Shown piece after piece: positions 7,290-16,007 of a DNA stretch of 64,000 nt. The translations under genes were made by a program, and so were the position numbers. Source of the stretch: CAZBXD01 sp965216395 (GTDB taxonomy: Bacteria; Pseudomonadota; Alphaproteobacteria; Micavibrionales; SZUA-601); NCBI GenBank assembly GCA_965216395.1, contig OZ244156.1:310001-374000 (forward strand), in the 5' to 3' direction. The notes beneath the pieces were generated by a model. It worked only from the letters and a program-made list of their open reading frames with translations. It was not told the DNA's origin and did no database searches. How positions within the stretch are numbered: the stretch's first letter is position 1; each line of letters begins with the position of its first letter.

Positions 7290-10200
7290 TTAACTGAGTT
7301 CAAGCTGTTGGTTTTCTGGCTGTGCGCCGCTTTGTTTGGCTAAATCAACAGAGATTAACTTGGAAATGCCTTTTTCTGCCATTGTGACACCGTATAAACG
7401 ATCAACACGCGCCATAGTAATGGGGTTATGTGTAATGACCAAAAAACGGGTCTTATTATTGGGGTCGTTGGAAAAGTCATTAAGTAAATCACATATTCTT
7501 TCAACATTACTATCATCAAGAGGCGCGTCGATTTCGTCTAAGATACAAATAGGAGCAGGGGTCGTTAAAAACATTGCAAAAATCAGGGCAATAGCTGTTA
7601 AACCTTGCTCTCCACCAGAAAGCAAAGATAGATTTTGCATTCTTTTACCAGGTGGACTGGCATAAATTTCTAGACCTGTATTAAGCGGGTCATGGGCGTC
7701 AACTAGTTCAAGATGGGCTTCACCACCATTGAAAAGACGCTTAAAAATGGATTGAAAATTCTTATTAATTTCTTCAAAAGCAACCAACATTTTTTTACGG
7801 GCATCTTGGTTTAATTTGTTAATTGCTTGGCGTAATTCTTCAATCGCAGAGAAGACATCTTGTCTTTCTATTTTTATTTCTTCAATTTCTTTAGATAAAA
7901 TGTGTGATTCTTCCTCAGCGCGTAAATTTACGGCACCAATCCGTTCACGTTCATTGCGATATCGTTCAAATTGGTTACGGATATCATCAATCTTTTCTGT
8001 TTGTTGATTTAATTCAATATCAAATCGTTCACTTAGATGATCGGGATCAAGTTTAAACTGTTGCTGACTACGGTTCTTTATCTGTTCTATTGTTTGCTGA
8101 ATATTTTGATATTGTGTCTCTAAACGTGCCATTTTTTCACGGAGGCTTGATAGCACTTCCTGTTGTTTTTCAACATTTCGAATAATTTTTGTTAAATTTT
8201 GATCATAATCTTCAAATTCTTGTTCAACCGCGCTTAGAGATTTTTCTTCTTCTTGTAATTTGAGAACAATATCTTGAAGCTTCTTATTAAGTTCTTCGGG
8301 CGCTTTTTCAATATCAGATAGCTTGGTTTGGTTTTCTTGATAGCGTGTCTCTAAGATCTTGACTCTCTCGGACGCGTTTTCTTTGCGTTTTTTGGATTCT
8401 ATGATTTCTTCTTCAACTGCTTTATGGCGGTTTTTAGCTCTCAGGATAGCATTTTTTGAATCTGCATAGCGTTCTTGATTTTCCTGAAAATTACGCTGTA
8501 ATTGATTGACTTCTTCTTCAAGTTTGGAAAGCGCGTCTTCTTCTTTTTCTGGAATGAGAAGTTTTGATAAATCGTCGCAAATCTGATCCAGATTTTTTTG
8601 ATCATTTTTTTGTTTTTCTAAAATATGCTCAATTTGATCTGTAATTGTTTTAATTGCAGATTCTTTTTGTGCTGTTTCTTGTAAATACTTAGTCAGAGCT
8701 TGTCTTTTCTGATTCAAAACATCATAAGATTCTTCTATTTCTGTTCGAATTTGGGTGATATTCTGCTCGGATTGATTTTTGTTAATTTCAGTTTCATTAT
8801 AGTTTTCTTGCTGCTGAGAAAGCGCTTTTTCGGCTTTTGTAATCGCTTTTTCTAATATTTTTAACCGATTGCGCTGTTTGAGGTTTTCTTGTTCTGTTTT
8901 TGTGTTGAGTAAATCGCTGGCTTCTGGGGTGATGGTTAATCCATCCCATCGCCATGCATAACCTTCTTTGGTGACAATCGATTGTCCGGATTTTAAATTT
9001 TTTGCTAATAATTTACCCTTGTTCTGATCCTCAACAACGCCGATTTGACTTAGTGCTGTATGGAGGTTTTTGGGCGCTTCAACGTATTTTATCAGAGATA
9101 CACTGCCTTCAGGTAAGTTAAATTGGGTTTTGTTTTCTTTGTGCAGTGACCAAAAATAAGGGGCGTCTTGATCAAGTCCGGCTTGAAGACCTTTGCCAAG
9201 GGCAACACTCAAAGCGGTTTCGTAACCAGATTGAACAGAAATATCTTGAAGTACTGTTTTAAATTTTTTGGTATTGGCATTATTGTCAATTAAAGCATTA
9301 AGTGCATTAAATTCGGTTTTTAATTGGGTTAAATCTTGTTTCTTTTGATTAAGTGCGGATTCCTGTTTTTTATGGTTTTCATTAAGCGTTTCATGTTGTG
9401 TTTGAAGCTTTTCACGTTTAGCTTGTTGATTTTGTAGGAATTCTTCCTGTGACGAAATAGCGTGGCGTAAAGTTTTTTCATGATCCGTTTTTTGCGCGAG
9501 ATTTTCTTTTTGATGTTCAAGCTCTTTTTGTAATTCGGCTCGCTGAGTTTGATAATATTCTTGATTATGCTTAAGCGATAATTTTTGTTTTTCCAAATAA
9601 TCACGTTGTGTTTTTTGGGCAATAAAATTGCTCTTTCTTTGTGTTAATGCGTTATAAGCATCGTCATATGCTGTTTTAGCTGTATCGCGCTTTTCAAGTA
9701 TTTCGTTAAAGGTTTCATCAAAAACATTGATCTCTTTTTCTAACTCAGATTTTTCTGCATATAAGGCATTTAAATTTTTATCCGAAGCGGCAAAAACACC
9801 TTTCTCATGTTCTAAATCATTGCTGATTTGTTCTTTTTGTTGCAAAAGAAAATGTTTTCTTTCATCAATCTGACTAAGCTTTTCATCAATTTTACTTTTT
9901 TCTAAATCTAAGTCGCGCTTATTATTCAGGCGTTCTTCTAGTTTTTTACGCGCCAGCTTTTGCGTCGATTGAATGTTTTCACGTTCTTTTTGGATTTCAA
10001 ATAAATGCTGTTTGGCGATGTTTAACGCATCATTTGTTTTTTTGATATTTTCATGCGTGATATCAAATTCTTGAATATTTTTTTGCCATTCAGCCAAGGT
10101 CATGGTGGCTTCCAAACGGCGGATTGTGTCACTCAGTTTACGGTAACGTATGGCTTGACGTGCTTGTTTCTTCAACGACGCATAGACCTGTTCCTTATTG

Positions 10201-10799
10201 GCGACGATATCATCCAAGCGTAAAAGGTTTTTTTCACTTGCTCGCAAACGCTGTTCGGCTTCTTTTCGTCTTGAATGTAAACCTGATATGGCTGCGGCCT
10301 CTTCTAAGACCATACGGCGATCGGTTGGTTTAGAATGGATAAGGTCGGAAACGCGACCCTGTGAAACAATGGCGGGTGAATGAGAACCCGTGGCGGTATC
10401 GGCAAAGAACAATTTAACATCACTGGCGCGAACCAGTTTGCCATTGATACGATAATCAGATCCCATGCCGCGTTCAATGCGACGACTGATTTCTATGGTT
10501 TCATCGTCATTAAAATTTTTTGGTGCGGTTTTTGAACGGTTGTCGACTGTTAATGTGACTTGTGCAAAATTATGCGGCGGGCGTTTGCCTGTGCCAGAAA
10601 AAATGACATCATCCATGGCACCGCCACGCATGTTTTTGGCTGAATTCTCACCCATGATCCAACGGATTGATTCAACTAGATTAGATTTACCACAGCCATT
10701 GGGGCCAATCACACCTGTGATACCATCTAAAATATCAATCTCAGTAGTTTGACTGAATGATTTAAAACCTGTTAATTTCAGTTTTGAAAACTGGACCAT
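7290..10799 (-). CDS. smc: chromosome segregation protein SMC
   Basis: Bacterial condensin ATPase that compacts and segregates the chromosome, 1169 aa, near the usual 1150-1200. The N-terminal head carries the Walker A GPNGCGKS (residues 32-39) and the Q-loop region VSQGRVSDLI. Long coiled coils of about 170-500 and 650-1010 flank a hinge of about 510-640 containing VALGKGLQAGL. The C-terminal head has the ABC signature LSGGEQGLTAIALIFAM and Walker B ICILDEIDAPLDDSN. It is preceded by dsbA and dciA and faces mutY, a conserved alphaproteobacterial layout. No scpA or scpB lies in the window. Confidence 0.97.
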   Translation of the reverse strand: MVQFSKLKLTGFKSFSQTTEIDILDGITGVIGPNGCGKSNLVESIRWIMGENSAKNMRGGAMDDVIFSGTGKRPPHNFAQVTLTVDNRSKTAPKNFNDDETIEISRRIERGMGSDYRINGKLVRASDVKLFFADTATGSHSPAIVSQGRVSDLIHSKPTDRRMVLEEAAAISGLHSRRKEAEQRLRASEKNLLRLDDIVANKEQVYASLKKQARQAIRYRKLSDTIRRLEATMTLAEWQKNIQEFDITHENIKKTNDALNIAKQHLFEIQKERENIQSTQKLARKKLEERLNNKRDLDLEKSKIDEKLSQIDERKHFLLQQKEQISNDLEHEKGVFAASDKNLNALYAEKSELEKEINVFDETFNEILEKRDTAKTAYDDAYNALTQRKSNFIAQKTQRDYLEKQKLSLKHNQEYYQTQRAELQKELEHQKENLAQKTDHEKTLRHAISSQEEFLQNQQAKREKLQTQHETLNENHKKQESALNQKKQDLTQLKTEFNALNALIDNNANTKKFKTVLQDISVQSGYETALSVALGKGLQAGLDQDAPYFWSLHKENKTQFNLPEGSVSLIKYVEAPKNLHTALSQIGVVEDQNKGKLLAKNLKSGQSIVTKEGYAWRWDGLTITPEASDLLNTKTEQENLKQRNRLKILEKAITKAEKALSQQQENYNETEINKNQSEQNITQIRTEIEESYDVLNQKRQALTKYLQETAQKESAIKTITDQIEHILEKQKNDQKNLDQICDDLSKLLIPEKEEDALSKLEEEVNQLQRNFQENQERYADSKNAILRAKNRHKAVEEEIIESKKRKENASERVKILETRYQENQTKLSDIEKAPEELNKKLQDIVLKLQEEEKSLSAVEQEFEDYDQNLTKIIRNVEKQQEVLSSLREKMARLETQYQNIQQTIEQIKNRSQQQFKLDPDHLSERFDIELNQQTEKIDDIRNQFERYRNERERIGAVNLRAEEESHILSKEIEEIKIERQDVFSAIEELRQAINKLNQDARKKMLVAFEEINKNFQSIFKRLFNGGEAHLELVDAHDPLNTGLEIYASPPGKRMQNLSLLSGGEQGLTAIALIFAMFLTTPAPICILDEIDAPLDDSNVERICDLLNDFSNDPNNKTRFLVITHNPITMARVDRLYGVTMAEKGISKLISVDLAKQSGAQPENQQLELS

Positions 10800-10821
10800 T
10801 ATACTTTAATTGTTCGTTTGT

Positions 10822-11574
10822 TTATTTGTTTTTGTTTTCTTCAATTAAAAACTCTAATAAATCAGCATATCTATCATAAGATCCAACACCAGTAAATTTT
10901 CTCTCTCCATTATCAAAAATCAAACTCGGTGTTGACCGAATATTATATTTCATCGTATTTTCGCGTGCTTTTTCAGATAAGGCAAGCTCTAATTCTCTAT
11001 TATCGAGGCATTGATCCACTTTTTCTTTGGGAATCCCCGCCAATTTAACTAAGTTGGTCAAAGCGCTGCGAGGGTTGTTTGTGAAAGCCCAAATATCTTG
11101 GTTCGCATATAAAAGGGTGATGGTTTGATAAAAATCTCTTTTCGGCAAGCAACGTGCCAGTTGTTCACCCATCAATGCGGTCGGGTTAAGAGGCATCACT
11201 TCAAAAACCATACGTACATCCCCTGTTTTTATAAAATTTTCTTTTATTTGGGGTAAGATTTCATTATGAAATGTTGCACAATGTGGACAGGATAAAGAGC
11301 TAAAATCTTGAAAAACCACGGGTGCGTCTCTGCGCCCAATATATCGCTCAGATAAGGCGTGTTCGATGCTAAATATGTCGCTGTCATCGGGATAGTCAAT
11401 CATATTAATATCATTTGATTTTTCCTGTACATTATCTTTTATTGCGTCATTTGCGTCTTGAACTTGAATGGACGGGTCTTTCGCGTGATCGGCCGCATCG
11501 CTTCTTGAATGTAAGAACAAGCCGCCGATGCCTAGGCCAAACGCTAAGAGTATAATAAGAATGATGTTGCGCAT
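10822..11574 (-). CDS. DsbA-family thiol:disulfide oxidoreductase
   Basis: Membrane-anchored or exported thioredoxin-fold protein of 250 aa. An N-terminal hydrophobic segment (residues 3-22) is followed by a polar linker. The active site is CPHC in SSLSCPHCATFHNEILP, as in DsbA, and the cis-proline loop is RSTPSLIFDNG. The domain corresponds to Thioredoxin_4. It should form or shuffle disulfides in periplasmic proteins. It lies between dciA and smc, a position conserved across alphaproteobacteria even though no functional link to SMC is known to me. A DsbB partner is not visible. Confidence 0.9.
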   Translation of the reverse strand: MRNIILIILLAFGLGIGGLFLHSRSDAADHAKDPSIQVQDANDAIKDNVQEKSNDINMIDYPDDSDIFSIEHALSERYIGRRDAPVVFQDFSSLSCPHCATFHNEILPQIKENFIKTGDVRMVFEVMPLNPTALMGEQLARCLPKRDFYQTITLLYANQDIWAFTNNPRSALTNLVKLAGIPKEKVDQCLDNRELELALSEKARENTMKYNIRSTPSLIFDNGERKFTGVGSYDRYADLLEFLIEENKNK

Positions 11575-11596
11575 AAATTTTTATCCTTTTGATTCT

Positions 11597-12115
11597 TTAA
11601 GAATGATTTTGATCTCTATCAATAACAGACTTTCCCAATGCAACAAGAGCCTTTTTTATTGATGGATCCGTCACATAATCTAAATCTTTTTCTAACCGAG
11701 CCATTTCTTTGGGTGACAGTCCCCTTTTTTTCGTCTTCCTTGTCGTGTTTTCTTTGTTATCTAGAGATTGTTTTTGATCATGTATAAATTGAACTTTACC
11801 CACAATTTGATAACCAAAAAATTGATTAATCTTTTTTATCAATAATTCTGATGAATGTTGCAATGTAAAAGCTTGACTGCTTGATGCCGATAAGGTGAGT
11901 GTGGCGTGATGATTTTGTTTTTTAGGAAATTGTAGTTTAATGGGATGAATATTTTTAAATCCAAACCCATCCATAATAACAGGCCATTGGGTAATCAACT
12001 CACCATAAGTGGATAGTTTTTTACCAAAGGTTTTTTTTGTAATTGGTTTTATAGCATAAGCGAGGGGTTGCATACCTCTTAGAGAACGTTTCTCTTGCTT
12101 TGCTTTGTTAATCAT
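11597..12115 (-). CDS. DciA-like DUF721 protein
   Basis: 172-aa protein of the DUF721 family, to which the replicative-helicase loader DciA belongs. The domain occupies about residues 20-115: ITQWPVIMDGFGFKNIHPIKL matches the W-xx-ivG...a-x-P motif, and LIKKINQFFGYQIVGKVQFI matches the KH-like C-terminal half. The C-terminal 50 residues are basic and probably disordered. It is transcribed away from mutY, across a 68-base gap, and leads the dciA-dsbA-smc run. A helicase-loading role is inferred from family membership only. Confidence 0.82.
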   Translation of the reverse strand: MINKAKQEKRSLRGMQPLAYAIKPITKKTFGKKLSTYGELITQWPVIMDGFGFKNIHPIKLQFPKKQNHHATLTLSASSSQAFTLQHSSELLIKKINQFFGYQIVGKVQFIHDQKQSLDNKENTTRKTKKRGLSPKEMARLEKDLDYVTDPSIKKALVALGKSVIDRDQNHS

Positions 12116-12183
12116 GGTTCATTCTTTGCGGTTTTGTTATTCTTAGTTTTTAAAATCTTTGACGAATTTTTACAAGGTTATTC

Positions 12184-13275
12184 ATGTCACACAAGGAAAA
12201 AAGAAAGTCAAAAGAGGCGTTGATGCGCCAAAAACTCCTTGATTGGTATGATCAAAACGGTCGAGATATGCCATGGCGCGCCCGTTCTTTTCCTGAAACT
12301 AATCCTTACCATGTTTGGTTGTCAGAAATTATGTTACAACAAACAACCGTGACAACCGTTAAACCGTATTTTACAAAGTTTACTACGATCTGGCCAACAA
12401 TTAAAAATTTAGCGTGCGCAACAGAAGATCAAGTTTTAACACAATGGGCCGGTTTGGGATATTACAGTCGTGCAAGAAATTTACTAAAAACGGCTAAAAT
12501 AATTGTTGATGAATATAATGGCATTTTTCCTAAAGATATTCAAGAATTGAAAACTTTACCTGGTATTGGTGACTATACCGCCAGTGCTATTCGTTCCATT
12601 GCTTATAATAAAGTGGCAACCGTTGTAGATGGCAATGTCGAGCGTGTCATTTCCAGAATGTATCAAGTGAAAACACCTTTGCCACAGGCAAAAAGTCAAA
12701 TCAAAGAAAAGGCAAGTCAGTTGGTTTCAGAAAAAAGGCCTGCGGCATATTCGCAAGCAATTATGGATTTAGGTGCGATGATATGCACACCGCGTAACCC
12801 TAAATGTGATATATGTCCGTGGCGTGATGATTGTTCAGCATTTGGTGATCAGACACAAGAACTTTATCCGATAAAAAAGCGCAAAAAACAGCGTCCTAAA
12901 AAAAATGCTTATGCATTTGTTTTTGTTGATAAACAGGGGAGGATATTTTTACGCAAGAGACCTGATCATGGTTTATTCGCAGGTATGATGGAAATACCAA
13001 CAACGCCTTGGCTTAAAGAAAAAAACTTTGCTCGGCCGGATTTTCTTGACAGTCATGTCAATGTTACATGGTTGAAAGGCTCCGTTCGTCATGTTTTTAC
13101 GCATTTAGATTTAAATGTGAATGTGGCCGTCTTAAAAAAATCATGTCTTGAAAGAGGTTTCAAAGGGTTTTGGGTTTTTCTTGCTGATTTAGACGATTAC
13201 GCCTTACCAAACCTTATGTTAAAAATTATTCAGCATGCGAAACAAGAAATTGATTTATTGACTACTCAAAAATAA
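12184..13275 (+). CDS. mutY: A/G-specific adenine DNA glycosylase MutY
   Basis: Base-excision repair enzyme that removes adenine mispaired with 8-oxoguanine, 363 aa. The helix-hairpin-helix/GPD core is clear: WLSEIMLQQTTV with the catalytic Glu, LPGIGDYTASAIRSIA, and the catalytic Asp in TVVDGNVERV. The 4Fe-4S cluster motif is C-x6-C-x2-C-x5-C in CTPRNPKCDICPWRDDC. The C-terminal 130 residues form a Nudix-like 8-oxoG recognition domain. It is divergent from dciA, with both promoters in a 68-base gap. Confidence 0.97.
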   Translation: MSHKEKRKSKEALMRQKLLDWYDQNGRDMPWRARSFPETNPYHVWLSEIMLQQTTVTTVKPYFTKFTTIWPTIKNLACATEDQVLTQWAGLGYYSRARNLLKTAKIIVDEYNGIFPKDIQELKTLPGIGDYTASAIRSIAYNKVATVVDGNVERVISRMYQVKTPLPQAKSQIKEKASQLVSEKRPAAYSQAIMDLGAMICTPRNPKCDICPWRDDCSAFGDQTQELYPIKKRKKQRPKKNAYAFVFVDKQGRIFLRKRPDHGLFAGMMEIPTTPWLKEKNFARPDFLDSHVNVTWLKGSVRHVFTHLDLNVNVAVLKKSCLERGFKGFWVFLADLDDYALPNLMLKIIQHAKQEIDLLTTQK

Positions 13276-13297
13276 AGAAACAGGTTAAACTGTTTCT
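13276..13297 (+). other. inverted repeat abutting the next start codon
   Basis: AGAAACAG (13276-13283) pairs perfectly with CTGTTTCT (13290-13297) across a six-base loop. The 3' arm ends on the base before the ATG of the downstream gene. No uridine run follows, so it is not a typical terminator. It may shape translation initiation of the exported protein, or act as an RNA-processing or protein-binding site. Confidence 0.5.
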
Positions 13298-14059
13298 ATG
13301 TTTACAAAAAAAGCCATGTTTATATTTCTTTCTGTTTTTTTGCTTAGCTTTGTTTTCTTACATACAGCAAGCGCAGATCAAGATATTGAATATAAAAATG
13401 CAACGATACAACGTTTAACCAATCATCTGTCACGCCATGGTGGTATTAATTTTGACGACTCTAAACAGTTTAAAGAATATGCAATCATCGAAGATTGTCA
13501 GGTTTTAAAAAAATATTTTGAAAATGATTTTGATTGGAACCGTATTCGTTTAGCCTTTAAACAACATATTCAAAAACTTAAAGCCCCAGAAAAACCACTT
13601 AAACTTCGTATTCCCGGTAAAATTCAGATAACGCGCTATAATTTTACAACAGAATCGTTTGACTTAGAGAATAGTTCAATTCTTAAAGATGTTGGTTACT
13701 TGCAAATCTCATCAGATAGTTATGATTTATGCGATGGCAAGTTTTCTGAGCGTGATATTAAAAATCTTCCTAATCTTTATTATTTAAAATTAGATACGCC
13801 TCTTAATATTTTTCGGATACCCGTTTCTAAGCCTGTAGCATTGGGTATTTTAGAAAAAACAGCTGTAGAACGAAGAGACCTACGCAGTTTGTATATTGAT
13901 ATAAAGGTTTCGGTTGATGATATTGCCACGGAAACACCTAAGGGCGATGAAAGCTATAAAAATGCTTTCTATTTTAATGGTAAGGTAGAAAGCATTGATT
14001 TTTACACGGACGAGAATTATCGAGATAAATTTAAGACAATTTACTATGGTTTTTATTAA
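13298..14059 (+). CDS. exported protein of unknown function (possibly DUF4852-like)
   Basis: I do not recognise the family with confidence; a loose resemblance to DUF4852 proteins is recalled, not tested. The 253-aa product begins with a clear signal peptide ending near HTASA, so it is probably periplasmic. Two cysteines lie in IIEDCQVLK and YDLCDGKF. The rest is mixed alpha/beta with the C-terminal motif YFNGKVESIDFYTDENY. It follows mutY by 22 bases that are filled by a perfect hairpin. It converges on ccrM, overlapping its 3' end by 4 bases. Confidence 0.7.
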   Translation: MFTKKAMFIFLSVFLLSFVFLHTASADQDIEYKNATIQRLTNHLSRHGGINFDDSKQFKEYAIIEDCQVLKKYFENDFDWNRIRLAFKQHIQKLKAPEKPLKLRIPGKIQITRYNFTTESFDLENSSILKDVGYLQISSDSYDLCDGKFSERDIKNLPNLYYLKLDTPLNIFRIPVSKPVALGILEKTAVERRDLRSLYIDIKVSVDDIATETPKGDESYKNAFYFNGKVESIDFYTDENYRDKFKTIYYGFY

Positions 14060-15171
14060 TGACTATTAATGGTCATTTCTTGTCTTATTTCTTGTCTTAA
14101 CTGATCTATACAAGTCTTTTGACCGTTTTTCTCATAATGCCAAAAAGTCCAGCCATTACATGAGGGTGCACCTTGCACTGTCGCGCCAATTTTGTGAATG
14201 GAACCATGTTGGGTCAGTTTCTTATCTTTTACTACAAGATGCCCATCGGCTCTCACTTTGGCTTTATATCGTCCTTTATGGTCTGACAAAATAGTACCAG
14301 GCTTTAACAAACCACGTTCAATTAAGCGACCAAAAGGCACACGGGGGAGTTCGCGTTTAGGGACAGGGTTAAGTAATGTTGTATCTTTTTCAGTCGTGAT
14401 TTTTGAAATACGTTCATCCGCGGCTGTAGCATATTTTTCTTCACGTTCAATACCAATAAATTCACGACCAAGTTTTTTAGCAACGGCGCCCGTTGTGCCT
14501 GTACCAAAAAATGGGTCAAGAATAACATCACCTAAATTTGTCGAAGAAAGAATGACGCGATGTAAAAGGGATTCTGGCTTTTGTGTTGAGTGCACTTTTT
14601 TTCCATTTTCATTTTTAAGACGTTCTTTTCCAATGCAAATAGGCAAAGTCCAATCGCTGCGCATTTGTTTATCGTCATTAAGTGCCTTCATAGCATCGTA
14701 ATTGAACTTATATTTGGCATCTTTATCTTTTGAAGCCCAAATCATAGTCTCATGAGCATTGGTAAAACGTGTCCCACGGAAATTAGGCATTGGATTGGTT
14801 TTTGTCCAAATGACATCATTTAAAATCCAAAAACCTAAATCTTGTAAAATATAGCCGACACGGAAAATATTATGATAGCTACCGATAACCCAGAAACCAC
14901 CGTCATCTTTTAAAACACGCCGCGCTGCAGTCATCCAATCTTTGGTAAATTTATCATACGCTTTGATCGATTGAAATTGATCCCATTCATCATTCACCGC
15001 ATCAACAGCTGAATTGTCGGGACGACACAAATCGCCACCAAGTTGAAGGTTATAAGGAGGGTCGGCAAAAATGAGGTCAACAGATTTTTCGGGCAAGCTA
15101 TTCATGATATCGATGCAATCACCAACATGAATAGTATTTGTGATCAATTTATTTTTGTTATTTTTAGTCAT
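14056..15171 (-). CDS. ccrM: cell-cycle DNA adenine methyltransferase CcrM (GANTC)
   Basis: Beta-class N6-adenine methyltransferase, expected to methylate GANTC. The catalytic motif DPPYNLQLGG is near the N-terminus and the SAM-binding motif DPFFGTGTTGAVAKKLGR follows later. The C-terminal 90 residues (GRLIERGLLKPG to GWTFWHY) are the CcrM-type extension. The ATG at 15171 is chosen because AAAGAGC lies just before it; an ATG at 15204 lacks a ribosome site. The chain is then 371 aa. It lies downstream of rnhB on the same strand, the usual pairing. The 200-base leader holds two CtrA-like boxes and three GANTC sites (annotated separately), so cell-cycle control with autoregulation is likely. Confidence 0.96.
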   Translation of the reverse strand: MTKNNKNKLITNTIHVGDCIDIMNSLPEKSVDLIFADPPYNLQLGGDLCRPDNSAVDAVNDEWDQFQSIKAYDKFTKDWMTAARRVLKDDGGFWVIGSYHNIFRVGYILQDLGFWILNDVIWTKTNPMPNFRGTRFTNAHETMIWASKDKDAKYKFNYDAMKALNDDKQMRSDWTLPICIGKERLKNENGKKVHSTQKPESLLHRVILSSTNLGDVILDPFFGTGTTGAVAKKLGREFIGIEREEKYATAADERISKITTEKDTTLLNPVPKRELPRVPFGRLIERGLLKPGTILSDHKGRYKAKVRADGHLVVKDKKLTQHGSIHKIGATVQGAPSCNGWTFWHYEKNGQKTCIDQLRQEIRQEMTINSH

Positions 15172-15246
15172 AAGCTCTTTTTCGCATATATTTGTTTTAA
15201 TCATTGCCGATTTGAGCGTGTAAATATTACTAAAAGGTTTACGAGA

Positions 15247-15321
15247 GAATCTTAAACGAAATTTTTATCTATATTTATCAATATGATTCATAGTTTTCTT
15301 CAAGTGTGATGCAAATGAGTC
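15247..15321. promoter_or_regulatory. three GANTC sites in the ccrM leader/promoter region
   Basis: GAATC at 15247-15251, GATTC at 15285-15289 and GAGTC at 15317-15321 fall between the CtrA-like boxes and the ccrM start. With this base composition about one GANTC per 300 bases is expected, so three in 75 bases is a local excess. In Caulobacter, GANTC sites in the ccrM leader link ccrM transcription to the methylation state. The same loop is inferred here. Confidence 0.6.
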
Positions 15322-15330
15322 ACAGTTCTA

Positions 15331-15345
15331 TTAATCTTTTGTTAA
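15331..15345 (-). promoter_or_regulatory. CtrA-like box 1 upstream of ccrM
   Basis: TTAA-TCTTTTG-TTAA, a perfect TTAA-N7-TTAA match to the CtrA recognition sequence. It lies about 160 bases before the ccrM start and next to a second perfect box, in the gap after rnhB. In Caulobacter CtrA activates ccrM late in the cell cycle. CtrA itself is not encoded in this window. Confidence 0.6.
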
Positions 15346-15351
15346 ATAAGA

Positions 15352-15366
15352 TTAATAAAGTGTTAA
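15352..15366 (-). promoter_or_regulatory. CtrA-like box 2 upstream of ccrM
   Basis: TTAA-TAAAGTG-TTAA, a second perfect TTAA-N7-TTAA repeat, with the same base starting 21 bases after box 1, so both would lie on the same face of the helix. Tandem boxes at two-turn spacing favour cooperative binding by a response regulator. It lies just downstream of the rnhB stop. Confidence 0.58.
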
Positions 15367-15387
15367 TATCTATTTGAAGATAAATAG

Positions 15388-15996
15388 TTATTTTTTATAT
15401 AGCTTTGCTACGGGTGAAAAACTTTTGCGGTGATGTTCACTCACGCCATGCGTGTTTAAAGCGTTAATATGTAGCTGTGTACCATAACCAGCATTTTTTG
15501 ACCAACCGTAATAAGGGTATTCTTCTTCTAATTTTTTCATCAGACGGTCTCGTGTCACCTTAGCAATCACGGAGGCTGCCGCAATAGATAAAGAAAGACT
15601 GTCCCCCTTTATTACAGTATGCGTAATGCAAGAGAGTTCTGGTGCTTTATTTCCATCAATAAGTGCGACAGACGCCTTAATTGGGAGTGCTTCATAAGCG
15701 CGTTTCATGGCAAGCATAGTGGCTTGTAATATATTGATTTGATCGATTTCTGCTACCGATGCTTCGCCAATACCAATGTGACACTGTTTATTAATAACCG
15801 CGAACAAAAGTTCACGTTTTTTAGCTGAAAGCTTTTTGCTGTCATTAAGTATGTTGAATTCAGCAATCTCATTCACATTTTTTGGTAAAATGACAGCAGC
15901 GGCCATGACAGGGCCGGCCAATGGCCCACGCCCGACCTCATCAATACCACAGATAATTTGATCGGGATATTGTTGCTCGATAGATAAGTCAGGCAA
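15388..15996 (-). CDS. rnhB: ribonuclease HII
   Basis: Cleaves the RNA strand of RNA-DNA hybrids, including single ribonucleotides in DNA. The 202-aa sequence has the family core: IICGIDEVGRGPLAGPVMAAAV with the first catalytic Asp-Glu pair, ALIDGNKAPEL, and GDSLSLSIAAASVIAKVTRDR, then YGWSKNAGYGT and HRKSF. The start is a TTG at 15996. It lies 11 bases after the symporter gene on the same strand and upstream of ccrM. Confidence 0.95.
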   Translation of the reverse strand: MPDLSIEQQYPDQIICGIDEVGRGPLAGPVMAAAVILPKNVNEIAEFNILNDSKKLSAKKRELLFAVINKQCHIGIGEASVAEIDQINILQATMLAMKRAYEALPIKASVALIDGNKAPELSCITHTVIKGDSLSLSIAAASVIAKVTRDRLMKKLEEEYPYYGWSKNAGYGTQLHINALNTHGVSEHHRKSFSPVAKLYKK

Positions 15997-16007
15997 AATA
16001 ACCGATC

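Noticed and set aside
9329..9622. 97-codon Lys/Asn-rich minus-strand frame
   Set aside because: It is a shifted frame within the coiled-coil part of smc; the bias comes from the smc codons.
14198..14701. 167-codon plus-strand frame
   Set aside because: Antisense shadow of ccrM, whose motifs on the minus strand are unambiguous.
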